This document shows, piece by piece, positions 24,491-37,170 of a stretch of 64,000 nt of DNA. The notes under the pieces are model-generated. The model had not been told where the DNA came from. It was given only the letters and a program-made list of their open reading frames with translations, and made no database searches. The DNA is taken from contig JAIVEN010000006.1 of the NCBI GenBank assembly GCA_026686845.1, positions 34,642,501 through 34,706,500 on the forward strand. The letters run 5' to 3'. Source of the stretch: Adenanthera pavonina. Its lineage: Eukaryota; Streptophyta; Magnoliopsida; Fabales; Fabaceae. Position numbers and translations under genes: made by a program. Each line of letters begins with the position of its first letter. Position 1 is the stretch's first letter.

Positions 24491-26343
24491 AGTTAAGATT
24501 AATATACTATAAGTTTTGATGATGACAAATGTAGGGTAATAAGAAACAAATACATCATATATGTCTAATATATATATTGTTCCTTAAAGAAGTAAAATAT
24601 GCATTAGTATGTATTTAATTATATTTATAATGCATATATCATGTTATGCACTAATATATCTACTCTGCTTTTACAACGTATAATACAAATTGGATGTATA
24701 AATTGGATTAATTACTTAGTTTGTAAGTGTAATATATTAAATGTAGGATTGTCCAAAAAGAAAGAGTAAATATTGGAATAAAGAAAGGAAAACCAATATC
24801 ATATCTCACTCAAGAAAGAAGAAGAGATAGGATGCTCTAAGAATTGAAGATCAGAAGGGAGTATGCCAAGAAGGAAATGACCAAGTAAAAGTGGAACTCA
24901 TGCATTGAAGACCTAGTTATTAGGTATATTTTGTTTTCACTTAGATCTTGAGGTGGTTTTAATTTTTCAAATTTACTTAATCTTGTTACTATATATTTTA
25001 AATGAGTTAGATTAAGTAAATTCGATGTTAGCATATGTTAGAATTAAGAAATATTGGCTAACAGATGAATTTTGTGTTTGACTCATGTTTATTTTGTGCA
25101 AAATTTGAAATTTGCTTAGTGAAATTCAAAGTTACAGAGGTGTTATCTCTAATAGATGAATTTCAGTTCTGAAATTTGAATTTTGGGCTAAGTATTATTA
25201 GTGAAAGTGTGCAAAGTTTGCATGAAGTTTAGTCAAAATTCTAATGTTGGTGAAGTTCAAAATGAGGTCACTGTCACTACCTCCAACAGACAAATTTTAG
25301 ACTTCAAAGTGTGAATTTCAAAATGAGAACTAGTGAGCCTTGTTAGAGCACGCCTCTGACAGGCGAACTTGGAATTTCAGCAGTCGAATTTTGAAGAGAA
25401 AACTTTTGTATCATGTTGAATGTGTCTTTGACAGATGAATTTCAACTTTTAAAATTTGAATTTTGAAGTGTACCGTGAAAACTTTGAGACAACTGTTCAA
25501 TATTTAACAGGCATACTTCCAGTATGAAAATTCGCATAAACTAACATGAGTTAGCTTTGATAAACTCAAAATTTGAATTTCACTTTGTGACAGACGAATT
25601 TATGGAATTCAATGTTAAACACATAACTATGTTGACTCTGCGAAATTTATCTATTGAGCCCTGAAATTTGAATTTTGGAAAGACAGATGCATTTAATGCG
25701 GTTGATGAATGACTCTTTTTGTAGAGTAACAGTTAGAACATGTGTCTAACGTCTAGTTATGCCACAAATCTATAAATAGAACCTCATTTAAACTTATGGG
25801 TAATAATCTTAAGATAGTTTGTATCAAAATGCTGTTCTAATACATAAAATCCTTTTGTACTAGCATTCTTTGAAAAACCCACATCAATCGAGTGAGTTTT
25901 CAATGTATCATCTACTCTTAAAGAGAGTCTCATTTCTGTAATAATTTCTTTCTACTATTTTCTGGATAGAATCTTAGTATAAGGAAATACTAAGGGATAT
26001 TACACATCTTGTAAGGGTGTGGGAAAAGTGACTTCACAAGTTACTACTGAAACTTATGGGATATACTGAGACTTCACAGGTGCTAAGATCAAACCTATAG
26101 GATATAGTAGAAAATCTTAAGTAATAGTTTGGAGACTAGACGTAGGCCAAGTATTTTGTGTTGAACCAGTATAAATTGTTGTGTCTTTCGCTTCATCTTC
26201 TCTCTTCAATTGATGCACTTAATTCTCTGTCTATTCATCACTGTTATGCTGCACATATAGTGAAATTGAGTTGTGATCCAAAAAAGACAAAAATCTTGCA
26301 TCACCTAATTCACTCTCTCTTAGGTGACCAACCAAACCTAACA
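24491..26343 (+). mobile_element. Solo LTR, family 1, copy A
   Basis: About 1.85 kb, aligned by shared segments with the solo LTRs at 41309 and 54490: an early AAGTTTTGATGAT, a TATA box, GGAGACTAGACGTAGG, GAACCAGTATAAAT and the 3' end AATTCACTCTCTCTTAGG...CCTAACA. It holds an array of GACAGATGAATTT-type and AATTTGAATTTTG-type words at 25060-25680. The 5' end is degraded (no TG) and I found no TSD, so the start is set by alignment. No internal retrotransposon region adjoins it. Confidence 0.7.
25771..25778 (+). promoter_or_regulatory. TATA box of solo LTR copy A
   Basis: TATAAATA lies about 570 bases before the LTR end. The same octamer lies at about 549 and 541 bases before the ends of copies B and C, so it is probably the core promoter of the parental retrotransposon. 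Confidence 0.6.
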
Positions 26344-27657
26344 AAATCACTATACCTACTATCTTTAATTATTGACCCATTGAAAATGAAGCAACTATTT
26401 TAGCAGTCGATTGATTTTGGCATCTTTATTTCTTCCCGATGATAATCAAGGTACTAATGGTTCTGACCTTGAGCTTGTCATCTAAAAACTTTTTATTTCA
26501 CTAGAAGTCAACAAGGTTCACTGGAAGTCAAATTATCATGGCTCTTGGTCATATAATTGAACATGGAGAGGTACTTTAGCATTCCCTTCCCAACCACAAA
26601 TGCAAGATGTAAATGTGTTGACCCATAGTTTTAGGTCTTGTCTAAGTTTTATGGATAAAGATTTCTATATCCTCGAGTGGACAATGCCCTATTTTTTTGT
26701 TTTTTATTGAAATTCCAAGAATTCATATTCTATGTTAATTTCTGTGAATTCAAAAGGAATCTATGAGAGATATGTCATTAGGATTGGTGTGTTAAAGTTT
26801 ATGTTGATTATTATGCAATTTGTATTGACTAACCAACTTAATCTATATGTACCATTTTCTTTTTGTTTTTCCCTTCTTGATTGATGATAGCTTCATGATT
26901 TTCATATTGCTGTGATTTAGTTAAAAGATTTTGTTGCTACAGTCGATAGGTTAGCGTTCTTTCTTTTGGTAAATTTTGGCACATTCATTTCATTTCTTTC
27001 AAGCAATCGGGCAACAACTTCAAAAATGAGTACAAGCAAATAAGATTTTACTAATGATTTGCATGTTGTTATCAAGATCTATTATCATATATGCTTTAGT
27101 CTTTTTTCATTTTTTTGGATTATGGTTATAGGATTATACTATTAAAAGAGATGGAAACTAGAGAGAAGCACGATAAAATTACAGAACATTTTTAAGTCTT
27201 TGGTGTTATAATGATAGAGTCTTTGTTGTGAAGCATTTTGTAATGACATTGGTCCATGCTAAAATTACATTCCTCATTATCAAGCCAAATTGCTATTATG
27301 GTATTGGAATGCTGTCCATTTTGTCTGTTCTGAATGTTCCTCTCATGATGACAAGAAAAAGTTGCCACAATCTACATTTTCTACATCTCCAGTAGATGAT
27401 GGCAAGGTGAGAATTCCTGTATTCAGTCCCAAATAATTTGGAGGCACGTTTACTTTTGTTCCAAACCTGAAAACTCCAATCTGGCAAAGTTTATTAACTT
27501 ATTCAATCAGTTTGTGAAAAATCTAGTGACATGCATACTATTTCATATAAGGTAATCCAACTATGCATTTGTATTTCCTTGTTTTTTTTCCAAGGACCAA
27601 GTATCACTTAGCTAGTTATGTTTTCTAATGTTAAATGCGAGTCGAATTGATAACTAT
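26344..27657. other. Intergenic DNA with one exon-like segment
   Basis: Mostly AT-rich. At about 27268-27405 one + frame reads HYQAKLLLWYWNAVHFV and then a CSEC pair, and ends at an AAG|GTGAGA donor-like site. It is not recognised. It could be a diverged exon of a lost gene or a chance frame. Confidence 0.35.
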
Positions 27658-28110
27658 CAGAGCTTTCAAATCGGGCCGGCCCGATTTAACAAATGGGCCT
27701 GCCTGATTTAACAAACGGGCTTGAATTTTCAAGCCCGAGCTCGCGGGATCAAATCTACAGACCAACCCACAGGTTTTTTTTTAAATTTTTTAATATTTTT
27801 TAATAAATTTTTTTCATATAATTATTTGAATTAATACAACTAATTATCATCATAATTCATAAAAAACTAACATAATATTTAAATTTTATAATTTATATAT
27901 TACTAATTAATAAAATAATATGTATTTTTTCATATTTTAAACAATAAAAAAAAGAAGAAAAAAGAAACGAGCTTTTCGGGTAAGACCTAAACGGGCTGGG
28001 CTAAAAAAACTCGGATTATGTATTTACTCTCAAAGTTGAGGTCCGAACCCTCTCATTTTCTTGAGCTTTTTGGGCCAGCCCATTGGACTTGACCCGTTTT
28101 GACGGCTCTA
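27658..28110. mobile_element. Small non-autonomous hAT-type element
   Basis: 453 bp. The left end CAGAGCTTTCAAATCGGGCC and the right end read inward, TAGAGCCGTCAAAACGGG, form an imperfect terminal inverted repeat. It is flanked by near-identical 8-mers, ATAACTAT (27650-27657) and ATAACCAT (28111-28118), as expected for hAT elements. GC-rich arms with GGGCC/GGCCC words surround an AT-rich core. It has no coding capacity. A broken relative lies at 61437-61675. Confidence 0.78.
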
Positions 28111-28118
28111 ATAACCAT

Positions 28119-28658
28119 TGCACTCAACAATAGTACTTATAGCACAATATACATCATCAAGGTAATATTTATTATGCTAAGGAACTACAACAAAAATAGT
28201 CATTCCCAAGTTCTTTGTTGGAAAGATTTTTTTATTATTTATATTTACGTGTTGTGATTTTATAATATAGGTGAGTTTTTAGTTTTAGTAAATTTTTTGT
28301 TGGTTATGTCATAATGGCTCTCCAAGCTGCCAACTTGCTTTGAAACAAACTTTTATCTTTGGCTCCATTATCAATTTAACCCTTCACATCCTATTGTGTG
28401 GGATTGATTGAAGATGCTGATTTCTTAATTTACTTTAATATTACTCATTTTGCTCAATATTATTTGGGCTATAAAATACTAGCTCTTCAAAATCTTGTAA
28501 GTTGGATTACTTATAGCTTGGAATTAATTGCTTAAAGAGTCAATGCTATATGAAGACTAAAGTTATTGCACATTGTTATGTGATTGCAAGGGAGATATAT
28601 TACAGTAAAATATACTGATTACCACAAAGGTAAAAGAGGTGAACTGTTATTTTGCTAT
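28119..28658. other. AT-rich DNA between hAT element and TOPLESS fragment
   Basis: No exon or element recognised. Confidence 0.4.
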
Positions 28659-28935
28659 TGGAGTGGTTCCACAAAGGTAAAATATATTGACTTTCATCCT
28701 GTGCATCAGCCATTAGTTCTTGGTATTGTCTTTGATGGTTTCCTTATGAATAATTTTTCTGTACTTAGATATTTACTAAATTTTGATATAGTTTCTTCTA
28801 TTTATAAGTATGATGCATTGTGTAGTTGGTTCTCATAATGGTGGAATTGCCCTCATGTAACTTGGGTCATCGGAGAGGATGGTTTCAAGGCCATTCAAGA
28901 TATGGGATGTATCAACATGCTCATTAGCATTTCAG
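28659..28935 (+). pseudogene. TOPLESS-related co-repressor fragment
   Basis: Two exons of a Groucho/TLE-type TOPLESS (TPL/TPR) gene, from the segment that opens the WD40 region. Exon piece 1 (28659-28722) ends in YIDFHPVHQPLVL, matching the conserved DFHP...LLL stretch. A 103-bp intron (28723-28825, GTATTG to TGTGTAG) splits a valine codon. Exon piece 2 (28826-28935) reads VGSHNGGI and, after a stop, LGSSERMVSRPFKIWDVSTC, then SLAFQ followed by a GT donor. The family reads VGTNVGDI, WE.GSRER and FKVWD at the same places. A TAA at 28859-28861 replaces the residue after the Trp of LWE, and that Trp is Met here. The kept intron means a DNA-level copy, not a retrocopy. I could not recognise further exons on either side. 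Confidence 0.75.
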
Positions 28936-30178
28936 GTTTGTGTCATTTCTGAAATCGTATAATATTTTTCCATTCATGCAATGGCTTCATTATATGACTC
29001 CTATTTGACAGTCTGAACATACAAAATATGAATGGCAAAAAATAGTCTAACTTAATATTTTGACTTATGCTAGGCATTTATTTTGGTGCCCAAAGATTTA
29101 AAAACTTAGAACAGTTATATATAGTTTATCCTAAAAGGATGCAAATTCTTTTTTATTTTTTATTTTTTGGACTTTGCTATTTGGAACATGAGTTTCTGTT
29201 TGTGATCCTCATTGAGGTTATCAATAGCATAGGTGTTGATTGTGATTTCCCTCTAGACCGGTAAGGGTTGATCGGCGAACAATTAAAATTTAAGGTAATT
29301 ATAATTCCAAATCAATGTAGCAGTTGTCATATACATTATGCATTACTTTTTAAACTTTATGTTAGATTGGTATGAAATTTTTATTTCCAAACACTATATA
29401 TACAGTTTGTATATCTCGATATATTGGGTGAAGGGGTGGCTTCTTGTTTTTTTTCCCTCCCCCGAGGGGGGGGGGGGAAGATTACAATATTCATATGCCA
29501 CTTTCTTCCCTTGATTATGTTTTTTTTTATTGCATTTTATATCCTAATAGATTTTTGAATATTATATGATTGAAATAGAATGGTTTGCTCACTAGAAAAT
29601 GCCTAGAGCACGCATATAGTAGATTTAAGGGGATGCTTCGAAAGTCAGGATTAGAATATTAACTACTGAAACTGATAATTCTAAAGTATTGCAACTTATT
29701 TAGGGGGAACTACATTTATCTCATCTGCAGTGATTAAGATTTAAGACCTATTAGCCAAACTTGCACATATAATTTGGTACAGGTTAGAGTACTGACTACA
29801 AATGGTGTGACTATATTCATAAATATATACTAAATTAAGGTTCTATTTCAAATAGTCATCCAACATTGTGAAACTATTCCAGCTTAACTAAGATCCAATT
29901 CAAATGATAATCATCCTCAGAAAACAATATGGTTGCACATTGTAGGCTTTGGGAAAACAAAATCTCATTCTTGCTTTGTGAAAAGACAAAAGTTGTAGAA
30001 AAAGTAATATGGTTCAATATATATTTCTTTGGAAGGATTTCGTCCAATTTGTTGTGGCATTGACGAGCTATGTTGTTCCTGTCGTACAATTTAGAAATAA
30101 GCTAGGTGCAAAAGACAAGTATATAGTGATAAGTATAACCTAGATCGTGTCTCTCGAGGAGGAACAAGTAAATGGAAT
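28936..30178. other. AT-rich DNA with a homopolymer G run
   Basis: No clear exon downstream of the TOPLESS fragment, although its intron donor is intact. A run of 12 G at 29466-29477 follows CCTCCCCCGA and can form a hairpin. The rest is plain AT-rich sequence. Confidence 0.4.
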
Positions 30179-30186
30179 GATGTATG

Positions 30187-33100
30187 TAGGGATGAGAAAT
30201 CAGTTAAATGGTTTGGTTCGGTTCAAAGCCGAACAATCGAATATGCAAGAATATATTAACCGAACCTTAACCAAACTGGCTTAAAAACCGAACTGAAACT
30301 GAACCGAACTATTTCGGTTTGGTTCGGTTATGTAAATCAATTTAGATCCTTGTACATAAGATTCCCCCACCAATATATATATATATATTTCTATCATATT
30401 TTTATGAGCATATGATTTTTTTCGGCTAGAATAATCAACATATTTCAATAAAAGCAAAGTATAAACACACTATCTATAATAGTAAATATATTATTTTAAT
30501 TTAATAGTAGTCTTGTAAATCTTGTATAAGTAATTTATTATTTCACAGTTTCAAAATAACATTTGTCATCAAGAAGAAAATACACAAATTACTTGGTTAT
30601 AATTGTGGCATAAAATGGTGTTCCAGAGGTTTCTGCTATCACACACACTCTAAAATCAAGAGTTAAAAAGAAGAAAAAAGAGCAAAGCAATGTGCACACG
30701 TAACGCAAGACACCAAAGTTGAAGGGAGTGAGTGGTGAAGAGGAGATTGAGGCAAAGGCATCAGATTTGGAAAAAGAAAAATATGCATAAGATCATATCA
30801 TATGATATGGATCATCAAATATAGTCTCAATCCAATTAATTTTTTTCCATTTTATTTTGTTAAAAAAACATGAGATATATATGAGAATGAGATTGAGACA
30901 GAGTTTTTGCAGTCGACAAGTATCACACAGAGAAACGACACACTAGGGAAGGAGTGATCTAGCACAAAGATCACACAAACACAAAACATTGACCAAAACG
31001 ATAGCACATACAATGATAGCAATACACGAATCAACAAATTGATGACCGTGGAGGGAGACTGGGATTAGGAGGCGGATGCAGAGGAAGCGAGCCAATGTTG
31101 GTGAAGGAGGTTTTGGTGTACTAGATCAATGTCATCGTAGGCTCGAAGCATCGTTTCTCTCTTGCCCAACTTTGAGAAAGCAACCAACAGGCAACAACTA
31201 AGAGGTGGAGGTCGGAGAGAGCAAGCACCGAGCAGTGTCTGTACTTGTGAGGGAGACTGGGTCACTGGGATTTTGCTTTCTCTTCTTTGGCCGCAAAGGC
31301 GAAGGGGAAAAGGGGATCTATCTAGGGTATTCAAAATGACACATGTAATATCCTTATTTTTATGGGATGTTATAAAATGAATAAAAGATGAGAAACAAGG
31401 TGAGATGAAAAGACTATATATAATTGGGCTTTAGAATGAATTAATTTCTCATCTAATTTTCTGAAGAAGTTATGTTCGGTCCTTAATTGGAATTAATTTT
31501 CCATAAGGTCCTTAGTAGAAATTAATTCTAGAACTTACTCCGAAAAATATGCAATATGCCACTTGAATGAAAGCCCGCTCCAAGATGAGCGTAACAGCAT
31601 AAGTATTGCACTCCCGGGAGGTTCATGTTAAGAGATAGACTAATTTGAAGTTAATGTGAATAGTGAAAAAAATTGATCTTTGGGTAAAATTACAAGAAAT
31701 TACCTAAAAAAAATGAATAATTACATTTTGACCCAGTTCAAGGGCAAAACGGTCATTTACCACATTAGAAGTAAAATGTGAATAATGAATTGAAGGCCTA
31801 AAAATGAAAAATCTGACATCATAAAATGTAAAAGGAATTGGGAAAAACGGAGAGATACTATTAAGTGTGAAGAAGAGTAAAGAAGTTATTTTTCCTAATT
31901 AAATGAAAAAATGAGACAATTATATTTGGACCTCAAGAATCAAGAATCTTTATAATTTAGCTCCTTAAGAATGTTTTACGGTGGAAGGGGAAGGAGAAAG
32001 AAGTTTGGGGAAAATTATGAAAATGACCCGAAAGTTTCAAGAATTATAAATTAGCTCAGGTCAAGGGTATTTTTATAAATATGAAAAAATTATAGTTAAA
32101 ATGAAGCTTTCAATGAGTTAAGCCCAATGGAATATAGCAAGGAATCTATTAAGATCAAAATTTAATTTATTGGATAATTATAGTCTAATATTAATATTTT
32201 ACCTGATAAAAGTCAATTTAGACTACAGGAAAAGGCAGTATTAATTGAAGGACAATTATTGGAACTTAATAAAATATATTTTGGTTCTAGATAATATTTT
32301 GGACCAAAAGTAATTGTTGGATAATCCTGTACTAATTTAATGACAATTTTGGTAAAAATACTCAATCGGTATAGGTAAATTTAATCGGTAAAGGGTATTT
32401 TGATCCATAAAAATTATTTAAGTAATTTTTGGCAAAAAATAAGGGTATACACGTCTGAATGTGCTGATTGGGACACAATTGAAATTTTTGACAAAGCTTT
32501 TTAAAGGAAAAGTGAATGAAGTCAAAAGGAAAGGTTAATTAAATATTTTATTACATAAATATCCTATTAACTCATTAATTTTCATCTTCCTCACTTCATT
32601 CACGATGGCTTCAGCAACAGAACTAGAGAAGAAAGCGTGAAGACCCTAGAAAATTAAAAGAAGAAGAGAAAGGCAAATTTAAAGTCACAAAAACTCAAGG
32701 TAAAATCTTATGGTTATTTTATTGTGTATCCTTGAATTTGGAGAAGCTTTATGGATTATGTCTCTCTATTTTCCCTCTGAAATTTTCTGCCTAGAGAGAG
32801 AGTAGAGAGAAAATGAAGCCATGAAGAAAGTGATCCATGAAAAGTGATGTATAGGCTTCAAGGATTAAGATTATGCCATTAGATTACAAATTAATTGAGT
32901 AGATATTTTTCTATAAATTTATGAAATTTTATGCCTATTTAGGGTTTGGAAATAAAAGAGAATTTCATGATTTTGACCCCCAAAATGGATTCCTTGGGTT
33001 CAAAATAGGTAGATACAAGTATGTTGTACAAGAAAATGCAAAAGGAAAGCAAAGTGAAAAATTAGAGTTAAAGTGAGTTCTTTATGAAGGATGTCATGCA

Positions 33101-35011
33101 ATCAATGACTTAATACCTTGTCTTATAATGCTATAGGGTTTCAAGAAGTGTTTTAAGATCAATAGAAGTGCTCACAAAGTTTGGAGATCATTGGAAAGCA
33201 AGAAGGTAGTTATTTTCCTTGTTATGCTTAATGTTGTCATACTTTATTTTCATGATAATATGACTATGTCATATAATTGTTTAAATGCTTTATGATGTAT
33301 TTTCATTGTTGGCTGAATGTTTGAAGGGTTTTATGACCCTAGGATGTCCATTTTCTAAGGTGTTACCATGCCAAAATTTTTATGGAATTGTATGGCATAA
33401 TATGAAGTTATGATTTTCATTGATGATTTTATGAAATGATATGATGATGTGAATGCATAATTGGATACAACTATTGAGATTCTTTGAATCTCACCCTTCC
33501 AAATGATCATTATGTCTAGGCCCAAGCTATGGTAAGAAGGGGTCAAGAGTGCCAAGGAGAAAGAAGAAAGAGGATGAAGCATAATGTTGTTTTCAAGTTA
33601 TGATCTAGTTGTTTGAAATAATATGTAAAGTTATGAGCATGTTACTAAATATGTATCTCTATGCTATTATGATCATTAAAGCATTATGAAATGTTATGTA
33701 TGAGTTTAGTACAATGAATGATGATGTATTATGTCTATGAAACTTACTTTGTAAAACTATGATTGGAAATGCACAAGTAGAACACTTTGAGGATAATGGA
33801 GGTACTGTTTATGTAAGACAGGGTAGATAGTTTAAGTAATATATATGCTCTTAAAGTACACAAGTAGAGCTTAAAAATGGTCTAAAGAGCACTCCATTTG
33901 GAGATATGCATAAATTATAGTGATTTTTCAAAATTAGGGTTCAGAACAGAGAAAGATTGGGAAAACTGGAAACTAAAAGTTAGGTATTGGAAAATTAAAA
34001 AGATGATATAAATCGTGAAGAGCTCCAAAAATTCAGTGGTTTATATTTATGAAAAGGTATATATTTTAAGTTTCATATGCCACTGATTTGGAGGTAATTG
34101 GAGCTATATGATAGGAGATATGGAGGTTTTCCCAAAACTGTTCCAGTAAAAGTGGAATTCTGACCCTTTATGATTTAAGTTAACACCATGCCTGGTTCAA
34201 GTTGAATAAATGTACAAGAAAAATATTTATAGAAAGTAGACTCATAGGGATTTCCAATGACATAAGGAATGCACAAATTGATTCAGGGTAGAGTGAGATA
34301 TAAATTTTTAAATATAAGGACAAAATCCTGAGAAAGAGAAAATGACCAAATGTATAGTAAATATTTAAGAAATAAACTGTATATATTGGTTAAGATAATG
34401 ATATGTTTCATATTTTTTCCAAGTATATAAAATTTTGATCTATTTATAGAGACTTGAATCACTATAAAATAATTTTTCTATAATTAGTTATGAATTTTCA
34501 AAATTTAGTTGGCAAAGTGGAAACTACCATATGAACAGTAACTAAAAATTTTAGAAATTCTGACTCTCATTTTTATGTGATTCAAGCTTAGGATCAAATA
34601 TACTTAGACTTAAAAGGGATCTAATTCATGAAAAATGAGTCTAAAAGTAAGGTATTACAATACACTAATTGAATGTGATGTGAGTGTGTCACCTTGTGAG
34701 TCTATGTGAGTGAGACTGTGACTGTTGGCTTCAGTTTGGGCTTCTCTAGGTTGGGATGCTTGCTTTTTGAGAGACTTTGTGGATTGGGCCAAAGGAGATT
34801 ATGTTTATAGAAAAATATATATAGATATACATGAATTTCAGTTCGGTCTATTTGGTTTTTGCAATATAAAACCGAACCCAACCGAAATAACCAAATTATG
34901 TTAAAAAATTAACTGAACCTAAACCGAAAACCAAAATAACCGAATAAAAAAAATCGAATTTAGTTTGGTTCGGTTCGGTAATCAGCTTCAGTTCAGTTTT
35001 GCTCACCCTTA
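30187..35011. mobile_element. hAT element with ACCGAACC repeats, split by an LTR
   Basis: The left terminus TAGGGATGAGAAATCAGTT and the right terminus read inward, TAAGGGTGAGCAAAACTG, form an imperfect inverted repeat. Flanks are GATGTATG (30179-30186) and AATGTATG (35012-35019), an 8-bp hAT-type duplication with one mismatch. Both subterminal regions (30213-30330 and 34838-34985) are dense in GGTTCGGTT/AACCGAACC words, probably transposase-binding repeats. A solo LTR at 31344-34659 interrupts it, so the original element was about 1.5 kb. No transposase is present. A less AT-rich block at 31040-31330 is open on the minus strand but unrecognised. Confidence 0.82.
31344..34659. mobile_element. 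Solo LTR, about 3.3 kb, inside the hAT element
   Basis: Begins TGTAATATCC and ends GGTATTACA, so the ends form a perfect 7-base inverted repeat (TGTAATA/TATTACA), a common LTR terminus in plants. Flanks are ACACA (31339-31343) and ATACA (34660-34664), a 5-bp duplication with one mismatch. It has no protein-coding region, primer-binding site or second LTR, so it is best read as a solo LTR. Length and termini suggest a Ty3-gypsy type, but the superfamily is not proven. Confidence 0.7.
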
Positions 35012-35019
35012 AATGTATG

Positions 35020-37170
35020 AGTATGTAATCTCAAACTAAAATGATGCACCTAAATGATTTAAAAAAAAAATTAAATTAGCACTAAGTGGAAATACAATAA
35101 TAAATAAAAAAATGCAAAAATTCTAAGAGAGCAAAACTAATTCCTAAATAAAATAAAATGCAAAACCAAACTACCTAAATGCAATTAATTTAATTAAATA
35201 ACTAAATGAAACCTAAAATGCAATTAACTACTAATTAACTAAATAAAATGCTAATGTATGAATAAGTTATGCAAACTATATATATTTATTTATTTTTCAT
35301 TGAGATGCAATGCAAGCTAATTTAATATGCAATGCTAACTACAATTATGATTTGAGGGGTTTTGCAACAATTAAAGAAGAAGTAAGACACGAAAAATAAA
35401 ACATTAGGAAAAAGTAAGCAAATTGAAATCAAAGAAAACAAGTAACCAACAATTTTTTATGAAAGTGGCTATCCATGGATTAAATTAATGAAATTAGGAC
35501 CTTCCTAGCTTACTTATGATTAATTTGTATAAGGAAATTAAAATGAATTAGCTTGCCAATTGTTATTTTACTTTTAAACTTACTGGACTACAAGTATCAC
35601 AAAATTAGTCTAGTTTAGATACCCTATTATGTAGACTAAGTATTATGAACTTGATTAATTCAATTAGCATTCAAATTGAATGATTAATTAGGCTAATTAA
35701 TTTCTGGAAAATTTGGAAAAATTACCTAATCAACTAATTAAGCAATTGAACCCCCAAATTAAACAATCAAGTGCAAGATATCATCTAATATATGCTTAAA
35801 ACCATAAACAAATATTAAACAACATCTAATTGACCTTAAATCCAAAAATTTCCAGATCTAAATTAAATTCTATTTCAAGCCTATTTAACATAAATTCATC
35901 TCTATAATCAATACATAACATAATCCAATAATTTCCAACCAGAAACAAGATCAATCATCCACTAAATTCTTCCCTAAACCTAGGTGAAAATCCAAGGAAC
36001 AATTGTAAAACAGAAATTAGAGATGAGTAGAAGAAAATTCCCAATCCAAGTAGCTAGATTGTAGCTCCATAAGCTTAAGTCCCTCCTTCATTCATCTTCC
36101 TCCATGGATGAGCCACAAAGAGCTTAGGCTCCCATAGAAACAAAAATCAACCCAAAGACTCCATGTGAAGCTTCAGCCATAACAATATGAAGGAGAAAAC
36201 AACATTCAACGCTTGAGAAAGGTAGGAACAGATGAAGCAACCCACTGCCAATACACTCCCAAGTAACTCCACAAGTTGTCTTCTACGGTCAAGAATGTCC
36301 AGCAGAAGAATGGAGGAGATTCGACAGAAAAAATTTAGGAGAAAGTGGAGGAAAGGATGAGAATGGTGTGGTTGTGATGGATTCAACAGAAATTGAAGAG
36401 CAAAATGGAAAAAATGGTGGGAAGCAAGAATAAGACAAAGTGAGAGATGAAAAGCAAGAGGTGAGGCGGCTGGTTGGAGAAGACGAAGGATTCCAAACAT
36501 AAGAAAGAAAAAAGGCAAGGGGCGTGTTTGGATGCATGGAAATAAAGTAAGAAAATGCTATAAAAATTAATTAAAATAAAGATAGATGTAAATGGACTAT
36601 TAGAGATAAGGAAAAATGAGAAAGTTAGGAAAATAAATTTTTTATAAAATTCCTCCATTTTAATGATAGAAATGCCCCTTCTTAATTTTAATCTTCATAG
36701 ACTATGACCTGTAAGAAAATGTTACATCAGATAGATTATGTTCCTAATTAAATAAATGTTGATTAAATTTTGATCAAAGGAAATTAAATTAATCATGAGA
36801 TAAAGTTTAAACTCAATTTGGAGAAAAATTATACATTAAAATGATAATTTTCCAAAACTCTTTAACAATTTTGCCCTTAAATGGGTTAATCCTGAATCAT
36901 TTTCTTAATCACAATTAAAATACAAATGACCCATAATTAAATTGAGAATTATTAAATAAATTAAAATGGAAAAATTAAATTCTTGGAATAATTTGGAAAA
37001 TAAAAAAAATAATCAAATTAAAGCTTAATTTTCTAAAATTATCCCAAAATTCTCATTTATTAAAATAAAGGCTAATTACCTAAATATCATCTAAATTACA
37101 CAAAATTAGCTAAAATTCAATATTTAAAATGCTTAAATAAGAGGAATAAAAATAATGGGAATTCATAATT
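35020..37170. other. AT-rich repeat-like DNA, unassigned
   Basis: Contains recurrent CTAAATGCAATTAA-like words (35150-35250). A block at 36040-36530 is open in several frames on the minus strand, without a recognisable domain. The GCGTGTTTGGATGCATGG word at 36522-36539 resembles a Tourist-like MITE end, but no partner end was found. It may be part of a decayed LTR element. Confidence 0.4.

Noticed and set aside
29466..29477. Run of 12 G beside CCTCCCCCGA
   Set aside because: Could form a hairpin but is a plain homopolymer and may vary with sequencing error.
31065..31334. Minus-strand frame inside the hAT element
   Set aside because: Less AT-rich and possibly captured, but with no domain, splice evidence or conserved motif to support a gene.
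36147..36658. Hydrophobic minus-strand frames
   Set aside because: Complement of a purine-rich stretch (GAAGGAG-type words); no recognisable domain.
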